Positions 26,586 through 35,021 of a stretch of 64,000 nt of DNA are shown piece after piece. Origin of the DNA: Longimicrobium terrae (lineage in GTDB: Bacteria > Gemmatimonadota > Gemmatimonadetes > Longimicrobiales > Longimicrobiaceae); contig NZ_JACHIA010000003.1 in the NCBI RefSeq assembly GCF_014202995.1, positions 1 to 64,000 on the forward strand, in the 5' to 3' direction. The translations under genes were made by a program, and so were the position numbers. Numbering within the stretch: the stretch's first letter is position 1; each line of letters opens with the position of its first letter. The notes under the pieces were generated by a model, which worked only from the letters and a program-made list of their open reading frames with translations, was not told the origin of the DNA and did not search any database.

Positions 26586-27662
26586 TCAGGCGCAGCCGCA
26601 GCCGGGCTGGCGCAGGCCGGCTTCCTCAAGCGCGGCTTCTTCGGCCGTGGGCGCCACCCAGCCCTGGTTCAGCTCCAGCATGCGGCGGAGCGAGAGTTCG
26701 GCGCGGGTGCGGATCTCCTCATCCAGCACCAGCTCGTACTCGCCGTGGTCCAGGCACCAGGCCAGCTTGGCCAGCGTGTTCACCTTCATGTTGCCGCAGA
26801 TTGCGGCGCCACTGAGGGGAACCAGCGTCTTTTCCGGAAAGCGCGACTTCAGCCGGTCCACGATGCCGCGCTCGGTGCCGAAGATCACTTCGTCGTTCTC
26901 CTCGGCGATGCCCACCATCGCCGCGGTGGAGGCCACCACGTCGGCGTGGGCCAGCAGGTCCGCCCGCGCCTCGGGGTGGATGACGACCAGCGCGCGCGGA
27001 TGCTTCTTCTTGGCGGCGGCCAGTTCGTCCATCACCAGATCGTCGTGCACGTAGCAGTAGCCGTCCCAGGCCACGATGGTGCCCGGCTGCACCGCCCCGC
27101 CCTCGCGCCCGGCGATCACGTACGGGCGCCCCGACTTTTCGGCGGAGTACTTGGCCAGGTTGCGGTCCGGCACGAACAGGATGGTGCGGTCCGCCGGAAT
27201 CGTGTTCACCACCTGCACCGCGTTGGCGCTGGTGCAGCAGATGTCGCTCTCCGCCTTGACCTCGGCGGTGGAGTTCACGTAGGACACAACTACCGCGTCC
27301 GGGTACTTCTGCTTGAGCCGGCGCAGCGCGTCGCCCGTGACGAAGTCGGCCATGGGGCAGCCGGCGCGCAGGTCCGGCATGAGCACCGTCTTGTCTGGCG
27401 ACAGGATCTTGGCCGTTTCGGCCATGAAGTGCACGCCGCAGAAGACGATGACGTCGGCGTCGGTGCGCGCGGCCTCCTGCGAGAGCCCCAGCGAGTCACC
27501 CAGGTAGTCGCTGACTTCCTGGATTTCCACGCGCTGGTAGTTGTGCCCCAGGATGACGGCGTTCAGCTCGGTCTTGCGGCGCCGGATGCGCTCGGCCAAC
27601 TCCTCGCGGGAGAGGCGTGCGTACTCCAGCGGCGTGCGAAGGGTGTCGGCGATCTGGATCAT
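26586..27662 (-). CDS. nadA: Quinolinate synthase NadA
   Basis: A 4Fe-4S enzyme that condenses iminoaspartate with dihydroxyacetone phosphate to quinolinate for NAD synthesis. The start at MIQIADTLRT (GAGGTG ribosome site) gives 358 residues. Family features in order are ILGHNYQRVEIQEVSD, Cys in VIVFCGVHFM, LMPDLRAGCPMADF, Cys in SDICCTSANA, VHPEA-type helix IHPEARADLL, and Cys in AAICGNMKVNTLAKL. The three cysteines that bind the cluster are therefore present. The last residues are QPGCGCA, an extra Cys pair of unknown meaning. nadB and nadC are not in the window. A promoter with operator-like repeats lies upstream. Confidence 0.96.
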   Translation of the reverse strand: MIQIADTLRTPLEYARLSREELAERIRRRKTELNAVILGHNYQRVEIQEVSDYLGDSLGLSQEAARTDADVIVFCGVHFMAETAKILSPDKTVLMPDLRAGCPMADFVTGDALRRLKQKYPDAVVVSYVNSTAEVKAESDICCTSANAVQVVNTIPADRTILFVPDRNLAKYSAEKSGRPYVIAGREGGAVQPGTIVAWDGYCYVHDDLVMDELAAAKKKHPRALVVIHPEARADLLAHADVVASTAAMVGIAEENDEVIFGTERGIVDRLKSRFPEKTLVPLSGAAICGNMKVNTLAKLAWCLDHGEYELVLDEEIRTRAELSLRRMLELNQGWVAPTAEEAALEEAGLRQPGCGCA

Positions 27663-27744
27663 GCGCACCTCGGCGGCTGAACGCGGTCGGAAGATTTCCG
27701 TCCACCGTAACGCCCGTCTCGCGGGCGGCGACTTTCCGGTCACT

Positions 27745-27795
27745 GTTCTCGTGTTGAGAACGTTCTGAATATACACACTTGTCTCCCGAAAGCAA
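27745..27795 (-). promoter_or_regulatory. Promoter of nadA with overlapping inverted repeats
   Basis: On the minus strand, TTGCTT (27795-27790) and TATATT (27773-27768) are separated by 16 nt. Just downstream of the -10 box are three alternating half-sites: AGAACGTTCT (27757-27766) and GTTCTC-N5-GAGAAC (27745-27761). They overlap the likely transcription start, as expected for a repressor operator. The regulator is unknown. Confidence 0.6.
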
Positions 27796-28017
27796 CACCG
27801 GGGCCGCGCGCGACAGTGAGTGTGCATCGCCGTCCGTGCGGGACGGGCATTCCAGCGCGATCAGGCGGCCGGCCACGGTTCCATGCGCGCTGTCGATCAA
27901 AGGTGTATTTGGAGATCGGCAGCCGCTCCCCCCACCAGGCTCCCGCCCGAGGCGTCATCCTGAGCGAGCGTGCGCCGGCCTCTCCATCGCGCCGAGTCAT
28001 GCGCGACCGAAGGATCT

Positions 28018-28079
28018 ACCATCCGCCGAGCCAACGTCGCGCATCCCACGCCCGTTCTCGCGGGAGCAGATCCTTCGTC
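28018..28079 (+). repeat. Dispersed intergenic repeat, AGATCCTTCG family, copy 2
   Basis: Nearly identical to 96-160. It is bordered on the left by CGAAGGATCT (28008-28017) and ends in AGATCCTTCG (28069-28078), so this copy has terminal inverted repeats of 10 bp. Confidence 0.75.
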
Positions 28080-28111
28080 CGGACGCGAGCCCGTCCACGG
28101 GGGGAAAAGAG

Positions 28112-28144
28112 AAGGGGCCCCGCGGCGTGTGCCGCGGGGCCCTT
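28112..28144 (-). terminator. Rho-independent terminator of the IscA-like gene
   Basis: Stem AAGGGGCCCCGCGGC with GCCGCGGGGCCCTT (one bulged G), 4-nt loop, then a pyrimidine run CTCTTTTCCC on the minus strand. It lies 32 nt past the stop. Confidence 0.8.
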
Positions 28145-28175
28145 GCCCATCATCCAGCGTCGTCGTTCGCGGAGA

Positions 28176-28541
28176 TCAGACCGTGAACGAGCTTCCGCAG
28201 CCGCAGCCGCCGGCGGCGTTGGGGTTGTTGAAGGTGAATCCGCTGCCCTGGAAGGTCGACACGTAGTCGATCTCCGTGCCCTGCAGGTACTGCAGGCTGA
28301 ACGGGTCCACGAACAGGCGAATGCCCGCCGATTCAAGGATCATGTCGTCCTCGCCGGCTTCATCCTCGATGTTCAGGCCGTACTGAAAGCCGGAACATCC
28401 GCCGGGAAGCACGCCCACGCGCAGGCCGGCCGTCTCGGCGGCGCCCTGCTCTTCGATGTACCGGCGCACCTCGACGGCGGCGGTCTCGGTCAGAAGAACC
28501 GGGCTCGCGGGAGCCTCGGTTTCGATCGTGTTGGTCTGCAT
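28176..28541 (-). CDS. IscA/ErpA-family iron-sulfur cluster insertion protein
   Basis: A 121-residue A-type carrier that hands Fe-S clusters to apo-enzymes. It shows GVLPGGCSGFQYGL, which carries the first ligand Cys, and the C-terminal GCGCGSSF motif with the CxC pair. The N-terminal 15 residues are an extra tail. The ATG start follows a GGTGGGG-type site; a longer upstream frame was rejected as non-conserved. Its neighbour nadA encodes a 4Fe-4S enzyme, so a functional link is plausible, though the two are separated by 500 bp and a terminator. Confidence 0.92.
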   Translation of the reverse strand: MQTNTIETEAPASPVLLTETAAVEVRRYIEEQGAAETAGLRVGVLPGGCSGFQYGLNIEDEAGEDDMILESAGIRLFVDPFSLQYLQGTEIDYVSTFQGSGFTFNNPNAAGGCGCGSSFTV

Positions 28542-28825
28542 GGCCTTCACCCCACCGTTGGGAGGTTTGCTGCGGGCCGCGCCAAGTCCCGCTCTGATGG
28601 CAGCTTGTACGCACCGGGAACCAGCAGGTTCCGCGCCGCGCCGCCGCCTTGACTTCATCAAGTATATCGAGAAGAACCTGAGAATCAACCTCCCCGCCCC
28701 GCCGCGCCCCCCATCCACCGAACGTCCGTGCCGTGCGATGCCGCGGGGCGCGGCGGAGGCGCGGGCCCGGCGGGGGGGTTATCTTTGCGGCTCGCCTCAG
28801 AATTCCGTGAGATTCCGGACCCGTC

Positions 28826-29884
28826 GTGCCCAGCCGCTCTGCAGATCCGCCGATGGACCGCGAGGCCGAAGCCGTCGCGGATACGCCCGAGCTGCACGGG
28901 GAAGTCGCGCCGGCCGCCGCCCCCGGCCGCTTTCGCATGACGCCGGGAATGCGGTACATGGCCGCGGGCGCGTTCTGCTTCAGCCTGATGAGCCTGCTGG
29001 TAAAGCTGGCCGGGGCGCGCCTGCCCACCCAGGAGGTGGTGATGACCCGCGCCATCGTCACCATGATCCTGAGCATCGCGCTGCTGCGCCGCGCCCGCGT
29101 TCCGCCGTGGGGCACCCGGCGCGGGCTGCTGACGCTCCGCGGCGTGTTCGGGTTTCTGGCGCTTTCCTGCTTCTACCACTCGCTCACGCACCTGCCCATC
29201 GCGGACGCCACGGTCATCCAGTACACCAACCCCGTGTACGCCGGACTGCTGGCGGTGCCGCTCCTGGGCGAGCGGCTGCGCCGGCGCGAGGTGCTGTCGG
29301 TGGTCTTCAGCATGATTGGGGTGCTGCTGGTGATGCGGCCGGCGTTTCTGTTCGGCGGATCCGCGCACGAGCTGCCGCCGGTGACGGTGATCATCGGGCT
29401 GCTGGGAGCGATGTGCAGCGCGGCCGCGTACATCACCGTTCGCAAGCTGGGGCGCACGGAGCACCCGGCCGTCATCATCTCGTACTTTTCGGTGATTTCC
29501 GTCATTGCGTCCGTTCCCGTGGCGCTGCCGGGATGGATCTGGCCGACGGCGACCGAGTGGCTGGTGCTGATCGGGATCGGCGTGACGACGCAGCTGGGGC
29601 AGACGTGTCTGACGCACGGGCTGCGGATGGAGCGCGCGGGGACGGCGACCGCAACAGCGTATCTGCAGATCGTGTTCGCCGCGCTGTGGGGCGTGCTCTT
29701 CTTTTCGGAGGTGCCGGACGCGGGGACGCTGCTGGGCGCGGCGGTGATCGTGGGGAGCACGCTGGCGCTGGCGCCGCGCGGAAAACCTGCCGGGCACACG
29801 ACCGTCGACGCCGCCGACCAACTTGCGACGAACCACGACAAGCACCGGGATCGCAACGAGATGCGGAGCGCGGCCTCAGATTGA
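28826..29884 (+). CDS. EamA/DMT family transporter
   Basis: An inner-membrane transporter of the drug/metabolite superfamily with about ten transmembrane helices arranged as two EamA repeats (about residues 45-180 and 190-325). Typical signs are QYTNPVYAGLLAVPLLGERL in the first repeat and TATAYLQIVFAALWGVLFFSE in the second. A hydrophilic N-terminal tail of 40 residues and a charged C-terminal tail are unusual but modest. Start choice is open: GTG at 28826 or ATG at 28853. Such proteins export or import amino acids, sugars or nucleotides; the substrate is unknown. Divergent from the IscA-like gene. Confidence 0.88.
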   Translation: MPSRSADPPMDREAEAVADTPELHGEVAPAAAPGRFRMTPGMRYMAAGAFCFSLMSLLVKLAGARLPTQEVVMTRAIVTMILSIALLRRARVPPWGTRRGLLTLRGVFGFLALSCFYHSLTHLPIADATVIQYTNPVYAGLLAVPLLGERLRRREVLSVVFSMIGVLLVMRPAFLFGGSAHELPPVTVIIGLLGAMCSAAAYITVRKLGRTEHPAVIISYFSVISVIASVPVALPGWIWPTATEWLVLIGIGVTTQLGQTCLTHGLRMERAGTATATAYLQIVFAALWGVLFFSEVPDAGTLLGAAVIVGSTLALAPRGKPAGHTTVDAADQLATNHDKHRDRNEMRSAASD

Positions 29885-30437
29885 GCGCGAGATGACCCGC
29901 CGCGCATCCGGCCCCCAAGTCGATGCGACCGCCCGACGAAGTCGCCGCAGCAAATCTCCGGGGCGACGCGATCGAGCGGCAAATCGACGCAACAGGATCA
30001 ACGACGGCAGGTAGTCGGGCGACCGCAATCCCTGGGTGTTCGGGCGAGAGGAGCGAGGGAGCGACGGAATGGGCGCGTGGCGGGCATCGTGAGCGGATGA
30101 ATCCGCCGCTCCAGAAGCGCCAAGCCCCGACTCACGGCCGCTGACGCGTCCATGATCGGGGCTTCAACGGCATCGGGCGGATCCGGCGTGAAGTTCTCCC
30201 TCTCCGTGCGTCTGTTTGCACGGGGAGGGCCGGGGAGGGGCCCGCGAGGCGTGGGTAGCAGGCCGAACTCATCGTCCACACCGCACGGCTCCCCCTCTCC
30301 CGCGGAGCGGGTGGAGGGGGCTGGGGGGAGGGGGCCCTCTCCGGACGCACCTCAACCGTCCACTCACAGCTACCAGCCCCCGGGCGGACCATCCACGGCC
30401 GCACCGAATCCGCCCGCAACCGAACCCGCGCGGTCAC
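29885..30437. other. Gene-free region with mosaic repeat copy C
   Basis: It lies between two convergent genes. The repeat (30091-30352, inverted) fills its centre. No terminator with a T tract was seen; the repeat hairpins may do this job. Confidence 0.6.
30091..30352 (-). repeat. Mosaic intergenic repeat, copy C (modules 2-1-3)
   Basis: Read on the minus strand, the modules come in the order 2 (GGCCCCCTCCCC to CGCTCCGCGGGAGAG), 1 (GGCCCTCCCCGTGCAAAC to AGAGGGAGAACT), then 3 (GTTGAAGCCCCGA to GAGCGGCGGATTCATCCGCTC). Modules 1 and 2 are swapped relative to copies A and B. Confidence 0.8.
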
Positions 30438-32741
30438 TCAGGGCTGGAAGACGGAGAGCAGGCTGGAATAGTCGTCCGTCCACGGCTGAATGGCGCGTTT
30501 GTCGAGCGGCTTCCAGCGGGAGTCGGCGTGCAGCACCATCAGGTCGTTCTCCGAGCGCGCCACCGCGATCCACGACGCGATGGATTCGTAGCGCTCGCGC
30601 TTGCCCGTGGGCCCGGTGCTGATCACCGCGGCCAGCCCGCGCTCCCGCGCCAGCGCCGCCACTACCGGCTCCAGGTTCAGGTAGCGGTTGCTGATGTGAA
30701 TCCCCAGAATCCCGCCGGGCGCCAGCCGCTGCATGTACGTCGTCATCGCCTCGCGCGTCAGCAGGTGCACGGGGATGGCGTCGGAACTGAACGCGTCCAG
30801 CAGGATCATGTCGTACTGCTTACCCGCCGCCTGCGCGAGCGAGAGGCGCGCATCTCCCAGCACCACGCGCTTGGTGGCCGGCGCGTCGGAGTAGTATGAG
30901 AAGTAGCGCCGGTCCGTCGCCATGTCGCGCACGTGCGGATCGATCTCGTAGAACGTCCAGTCTTCCCCCGCGCGGGCGTACGCCGCCAGCGTTCCCGTCC
31001 CCAGCCCCACCACCGCCACGCGCCGCCTGCCCGCCCGGTCCTCCGTGGCGGCAAACATCTGCCCCATGGGCCCGCGCCGCAGGTAGTACGTGATGGGCTC
31101 CCGCCGCAGCGCCGGCGTCAGGTTCTGCGCGCCGTGCAGCGTGCTGCCGTGCCGCATGGTGTGCCATCCCGCCGGGTTGGCGCGAGATCCCCCCGCCTTG
31201 AGGATGCGGAACCGGCCGTAGAACGACCGTTGCTCCAGCAGCACGCCGGGCTCGCGCATGGCCTTGGCGGTGCTGTACAGCATCACCGCGCCCAGGCATG
31301 CCGCCAGCCACACCGGCGTGCGCCCCAGCCCCGTGGTGACCAGCCCCACCAGCAGCAACGCCAGCCCCGCGAACAGCACGGTATTGACCTCGCCGTTCTG
31401 CGACGCCAGAAAAAGCAGCGCCAGTGCCAGCCCCGCGGCGCGCAGCCCGGCCCACAGGTTCTTTTTCCATCCAAGCGCTTCCGGCCACGGGCGCGCCAGG
31501 CAGGCCAGCACCAGCGCCAGCGAGTACTCGTACACGTTGTTGAAGATGACGGGTGCCACCAGCACGTTGAAGATGCCGCCCAGCACGCCGCCCACGCTGA
31601 TCCACAGGTAGAACTCGGTCAGGTGGCTCACCGCCGGCCGCCGCCGCGCCAGTTCCCCGTGGCAGACCAGCGAGGTGATGAACAGCCCGCCCAGGTGCAG
31701 TGGAATGGCCCCGATCGCGTCTTCCACGAAGCCGCTCAGCAGCAGCAGGACCACGACGGCCAGCACCACGGGCTGCAGCCGCACCATGTGCTCGTGCGGA
31801 AAGAAGGGCCGCCGCGCGAACGCCAGCGTAAAGGTCAGCAGATACAGGGCGAGGGGCAGAACCCACAGCAGCGGCACCGGGCTGAGGTCCGTGGTGATGT
31901 ACGTCGTCAGTCCCAGCAGGTACGTGGACGGAACGAAGGCCAGGAACACCCAGATGGCCCGCTCCCGCGTGGTCACCGGCGCCCCCGCCACCGCAGCCGG
32001 AGGCGCGGAGTCCGCCGCGGCGGGCGCGGGCGCGCGGCCGGTGCGCCAGATCCACGCGGTGCACCCGGCGATCCCCAGCATCAGCACGCCGAATCCCCAT
32101 CCCCACGTCACGCTCTGCCCCGCCAGCCTCATCCGCGGCTCCATGAGGGCGGGATAGGCCAGCAGCGAGATCATGCTGCCCAGGTTGCTGGCGGCGTACA
32201 GCGGATACGGATCCGCCGCGTGCCGGTGGCCGCTGTGCGCGAACCAGCGCTGCAGCATGGGTCCCGTGCCCGCGAGGACGAAGAAGGGCGGGCCGACCGT
32301 CACCAGCATCGTCCCCAGCAGCCAGGGGATGGGTGCGGCCCCGCCCTGCGGCGCGCGGCCGGCGACGGTGATGGGCAGAAGCAGGAGGGTGCAGGCCAGC
32401 AGGCACAGGTGCAGAATGGCCTGCGAGCGCGCGCTCAGGTGGCGGGTGGTGAGGTGCGCGTAGCCGTAGCCGCCCAGCAGCGCGGCCTGAAAGAAGAGCA
32501 TGCAGGTGTTCCACACCGCGGGCGAGCCGCCCAGCAGCGGAAGCACCATCTTGCCGAACATCGGCTGGATGAGGAACAGCAGAAACGCGCTGAGAAACAC
32601 CGACGCGGTGAACGTCGCCACGACGGCCGCCGAGCGGACCCGCACGGCCGGGGGAACGGGCGGCGGCGGGGGCGGCATGATGGAAAAGCGACCGGCCGCG
32701 GGCGCGGGCTGCTGCGTGCTCACGGGCGTACCGTTGCGCAA
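30438..32741 (-). CDS. Fused MFS/spermidine synthase protein
   Basis: A 767-residue inner-membrane protein. The first 530 residues hold about 12-14 hydrophobic segments (beginning VVATFTASVFLSAFLLFLI and FFQAALLGGYGYAHL). The last 200 residues form a spermidine-synthase-like Rossmann domain, with the SAM-type motif VAVVGLGTGTLAAYA, then FYEIDPHVRDMA and YDMILLDAFSSDAIPVHLL. The aspartates needed for aminopropyl transfer are partly present, so polyamine activity is possible but not proven; many such fusions have unknown substrates. The start at MRNGTPVSTQQ gives a Pro-rich cytosolic tail. It lies downstream of the histidine kinase gene on the same strand, about 100 bp apart. Confidence 0.88.
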   Translation of the reverse strand: MRNGTPVSTQQPAPAAGRFSIMPPPPPPVPPAVRVRSAAVVATFTASVFLSAFLLFLIQPMFGKMVLPLLGGSPAVWNTCMLFFQAALLGGYGYAHLTTRHLSARSQAILHLCLLACTLLLLPITVAGRAPQGGAAPIPWLLGTMLVTVGPPFFVLAGTGPMLQRWFAHSGHRHAADPYPLYAASNLGSMISLLAYPALMEPRMRLAGQSVTWGWGFGVLMLGIAGCTAWIWRTGRAPAPAAADSAPPAAVAGAPVTTRERAIWVFLAFVPSTYLLGLTTYITTDLSPVPLLWVLPLALYLLTFTLAFARRPFFPHEHMVRLQPVVLAVVVLLLLSGFVEDAIGAIPLHLGGLFITSLVCHGELARRRPAVSHLTEFYLWISVGGVLGGIFNVLVAPVIFNNVYEYSLALVLACLARPWPEALGWKKNLWAGLRAAGLALALLFLASQNGEVNTVLFAGLALLLVGLVTTGLGRTPVWLAACLGAVMLYSTAKAMREPGVLLEQRSFYGRFRILKAGGSRANPAGWHTMRHGSTLHGAQNLTPALRREPITYYLRRGPMGQMFAATEDRAGRRRVAVVGLGTGTLAAYARAGEDWTFYEIDPHVRDMATDRRYFSYYSDAPATKRVVLGDARLSLAQAAGKQYDMILLDAFSSDAIPVHLLTREAMTTYMQRLAPGGILGIHISNRYLNLEPVVAALARERGLAAVISTGPTGKRERYESIASWIAVARSENDLMVLHADSRWKPLDKRAIQPWTDDYSSLLSVFQP

Positions 32742-32844
32742 AGGACGAAGTCGGTGCGGCGAAGGCGCTGATCTTCGCGCGCGCGCCGGAGCCCGTCAAG
32801 GCGGGACGGCTCGCCCGCTCGCCGTCCCCGCGCCGCTCCTGCGA

Positions 32845-34689
32845 TTACCCGGACTGCTTCCAGCTTTCCAGGCTGACCGTCCGCGCCGCGTCCAGGAAGT
32901 CGGCGACCGCGGCGCCCGCCTCGTCCAGCAGCTCCGGCTTTTCATCCCGCACGCCGCGGTGCACGGCGGCCAGCACCTCTTCGGTGAGAATCACGAACTC
33001 GCGGCGGAGCTCGTCCTCGCTCCACCCCAGCCGGCGGCGCTGCGTGCCGTGCCGCTCCGCCACCGTGCGCTGGATGGCGCTGCCGTCGCGCACGTGCCGC
33101 GACTCGCCCGCCTGCTCCAGTTCCAGCCCGCGGAACGTGTCCGCCAGGTCGGAAAGAAAGGTGGCCAGGTGGTCCTCCAACTCCACCGCGCCCAGGGTGT
33201 GCGCGGAAGGCGTGGCGGGGTCGCTGCGCAGCCGGGCCACGTAGCCGTACAGGATGCGCTCCAGCTCCACGATGATGGCGTCGCGCACCTTGCGCAGCAG
33301 CGCCGGCCCGTCCGAATCCACCGTGCCGCCGCCGCTCAGCCCGGACGGCACCGCGTCCTCCGGCGCCGCCGGGAGCCAGACGAAGAACGAACTCCCCGCC
33401 CCCGGCTGGCTGCGGACGGTCAGGTCGCCGTCCATGAGCCGGGCCAGGCGCTTGGCGATGGTCAGCCCCAGCCCCGTGCCGCCGTGCTGGCGGGTAAGGG
33501 CCATGTCCGCCTGCTCGAACGGCTCGAAGATGGCGCCCAGCCGCGCGGGCGGAATGCCCTGCCCCGTATCCTCCACCCGCACGTACACCCACGGCCCCTC
33601 GCCGGGAAGCATCGCGCCGGGGTCCGGCTTTACGGACGTGCCCGCGCTCACGGTGATGCGCCCGCCGGCCGGGGTGAACTTGACCGCGTTGGAGAGGAGG
33701 ACGACGAGGATCTGCCGGACGCGGTCCTCGTCGCCGTGGTACGGCAGGTCCGACGCGAAGCCCGACACCGAGTCGTTGATGAGCACCCCCTTGGCCTGCG
33801 CCTGCATGCGCACCATGTCCAGCGCCGCGTCGATGGGCGGGGCCAGGCGCCCGGCCCGGCGGCTGAGCGTGACGCGGCCGGCGTCCAGGCGGGAAAAGTC
33901 CAGCACCTCGTCCACGATGCCCAGCAGGTGCAGGTTGCTGCTGCGGATGCGGGCCAGGCGGTCGCGCTGCTCGTCGTTCAGCGGGCCGGAAAGCCCCATG
34001 TCCAGCAGGTCCGCGTAGCCCATGACCGCGTTGATGGGCGTGCGGATCTCGTGACTCATGGTGGCCAGGAACAGGCTCTTGGCGCGGTTCGCCTCTTCCG
34101 CCTGGCGGCGCGCCTCTTCCGCCGCGTCGCGGGCGGCCTTGAGCATGGCGTCCGCCGCGCGGCGGGCGGTGAGGTCGCGCGTGACCTTGGCAAAGCCCAG
34201 CAGCCGCCCCCCGCCGTCGCGCAGGGCGGTGAGGGTGATGCCGCCCCAGAAGGTGGAGCCGTCGCGGCGGACGCGCTCGCCCTCACCCGTATACTCGCCA
34301 GTTTCCGCGGCGATCTTCAGGTGCGACTCCGCGGTGCCGTCCTGCGAGCCGTAGTCCGGATACAGAAGGCGGAGGTGCGAGCCGTGCGTCTCTTCCCGCG
34401 TCCACCATTTGATCAGCCGCGCGCCCTCGCCCCAGAAGGTGATGACGCCGTCCGCATCCATCAGAAAGATCGCGTAGTCGCGCACGCCGTCGGCCAGCGC
34501 GGCGAACGCCCGGTGCGCCAGGTCCGCGCCCGAGATCCCGTTCGGCGGACCGGCCGCCTGGCCACCCGCGTCACGAATCTTTGCGGCGCGGCGGAAGGCC
34601 CGTTCGCGTTCGCGGGCTTCCGGGGATTGTCCCTCGGGTTCCGCGTGAGCGGGGGCGTTACTGCGTTGCAGGGTCTGCGGATCGTCCAT
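32845..34689 (-). CDS. PAS-domain sensor histidine kinase with RsbRD-like C-terminal domain
   Basis: A 614-residue cytosolic kinase with no membrane segments. Order of parts: a disordered N terminus; a PAS domain at about 55-175 (DYAIFLMDADGVITFWGEGA); a coiled coil (178-204); HisKA with phosphorylated His213 (MSHEIRTPINAV); and HATPase at about 315-441, with N box LLSNAVKFTP, G1 VEDTGQGIP and G2 GGTGLGLTIA. The last 155 residues are a helical bundle with RRRLGWSEDELRREFVIL, resembling the N-terminal RsbRD domains of stressosome proteins. Here it sits at the C terminus. No receiver domain and no partner regulator lie nearby. Start at MDDPQTLQRS; the upstream frame is not convincing. Confidence 0.88.
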   Translation of the reverse strand: MDDPQTLQRSNAPAHAEPEGQSPEARERERAFRRAAKIRDAGGQAAGPPNGISGADLAHRAFAALADGVRDYAIFLMDADGVITFWGEGARLIKWWTREETHGSHLRLLYPDYGSQDGTAESHLKIAAETGEYTGEGERVRRDGSTFWGGITLTALRDGGGRLLGFAKVTRDLTARRAADAMLKAARDAAEEARRQAEEANRAKSLFLATMSHEIRTPINAVMGYADLLDMGLSGPLNDEQRDRLARIRSSNLHLLGIVDEVLDFSRLDAGRVTLSRRAGRLAPPIDAALDMVRMQAQAKGVLINDSVSGFASDLPYHGDEDRVRQILVVLLSNAVKFTPAGGRITVSAGTSVKPDPGAMLPGEGPWVYVRVEDTGQGIPPARLGAIFEPFEQADMALTRQHGGTGLGLTIAKRLARLMDGDLTVRSQPGAGSSFFVWLPAAPEDAVPSGLSGGGTVDSDGPALLRKVRDAIIVELERILYGYVARLRSDPATPSAHTLGAVELEDHLATFLSDLADTFRGLELEQAGESRHVRDGSAIQRTVAERHGTQRRRLGWSEDELRREFVILTEEVLAAVHRGVRDEKPELLDEAGAAVADFLDAARTVSLESWKQSG

Positions 34690-35021
34690 CCGGAAGCTCG
34701 CGGTCGCGGGGCGCGGCGGCCCCCATGCATGCGGGTGATCTGCTGATCGGGGCGGCGTTTGCAGAACCTGCGCCAAGGCTGCTGGAGGCGTCCCGGGATG
34801 CGAAACGCGCATTCGCCGCACCGGGGAGCGCCACGGCCGGCGGGAGATTCCGGGGCGACGGTGCCGGTGCGGCGGGTGGATTGGCGCCAGATGATCCGAG
34901 CGGGTACCTTCGTTGCCGCCCCACGGCCGCCCTGAATCCGACCCGGCTCACGCGCCGCGGCTCCGCATCCAGGTGATCGTTCATCCAGCCCGTCCATCAT
35001 TTCCCAGCAGGAGAATCGAGC
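34690..35021. other. Divergent intergenic region, histidine kinase and lipoprotein genes
   Basis: It should carry promoters for both directions. No convincing -35/-10 pair, hairpin or gene was found. Confidence 0.45.

Larger units (their letters stand above)
27663..28175. other. Intergenic region between nadA and the IscA-like gene
   Basis: From nadA outward it carries a promoter with operator-like repeats (27745-27795), then the dispersed repeat (28018-28079), then the IscA terminator (28112-28144). Open frames here differ between repeat copies and are not taken as genes. Confidence 0.6.

Noticed and set aside
27816-28652. Open frame through the region between nadA and the IscA-like gene
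   Set aside because: It covers the dispersed repeat and the antisense of the IscA-like gene, with no domain and no conserved start.
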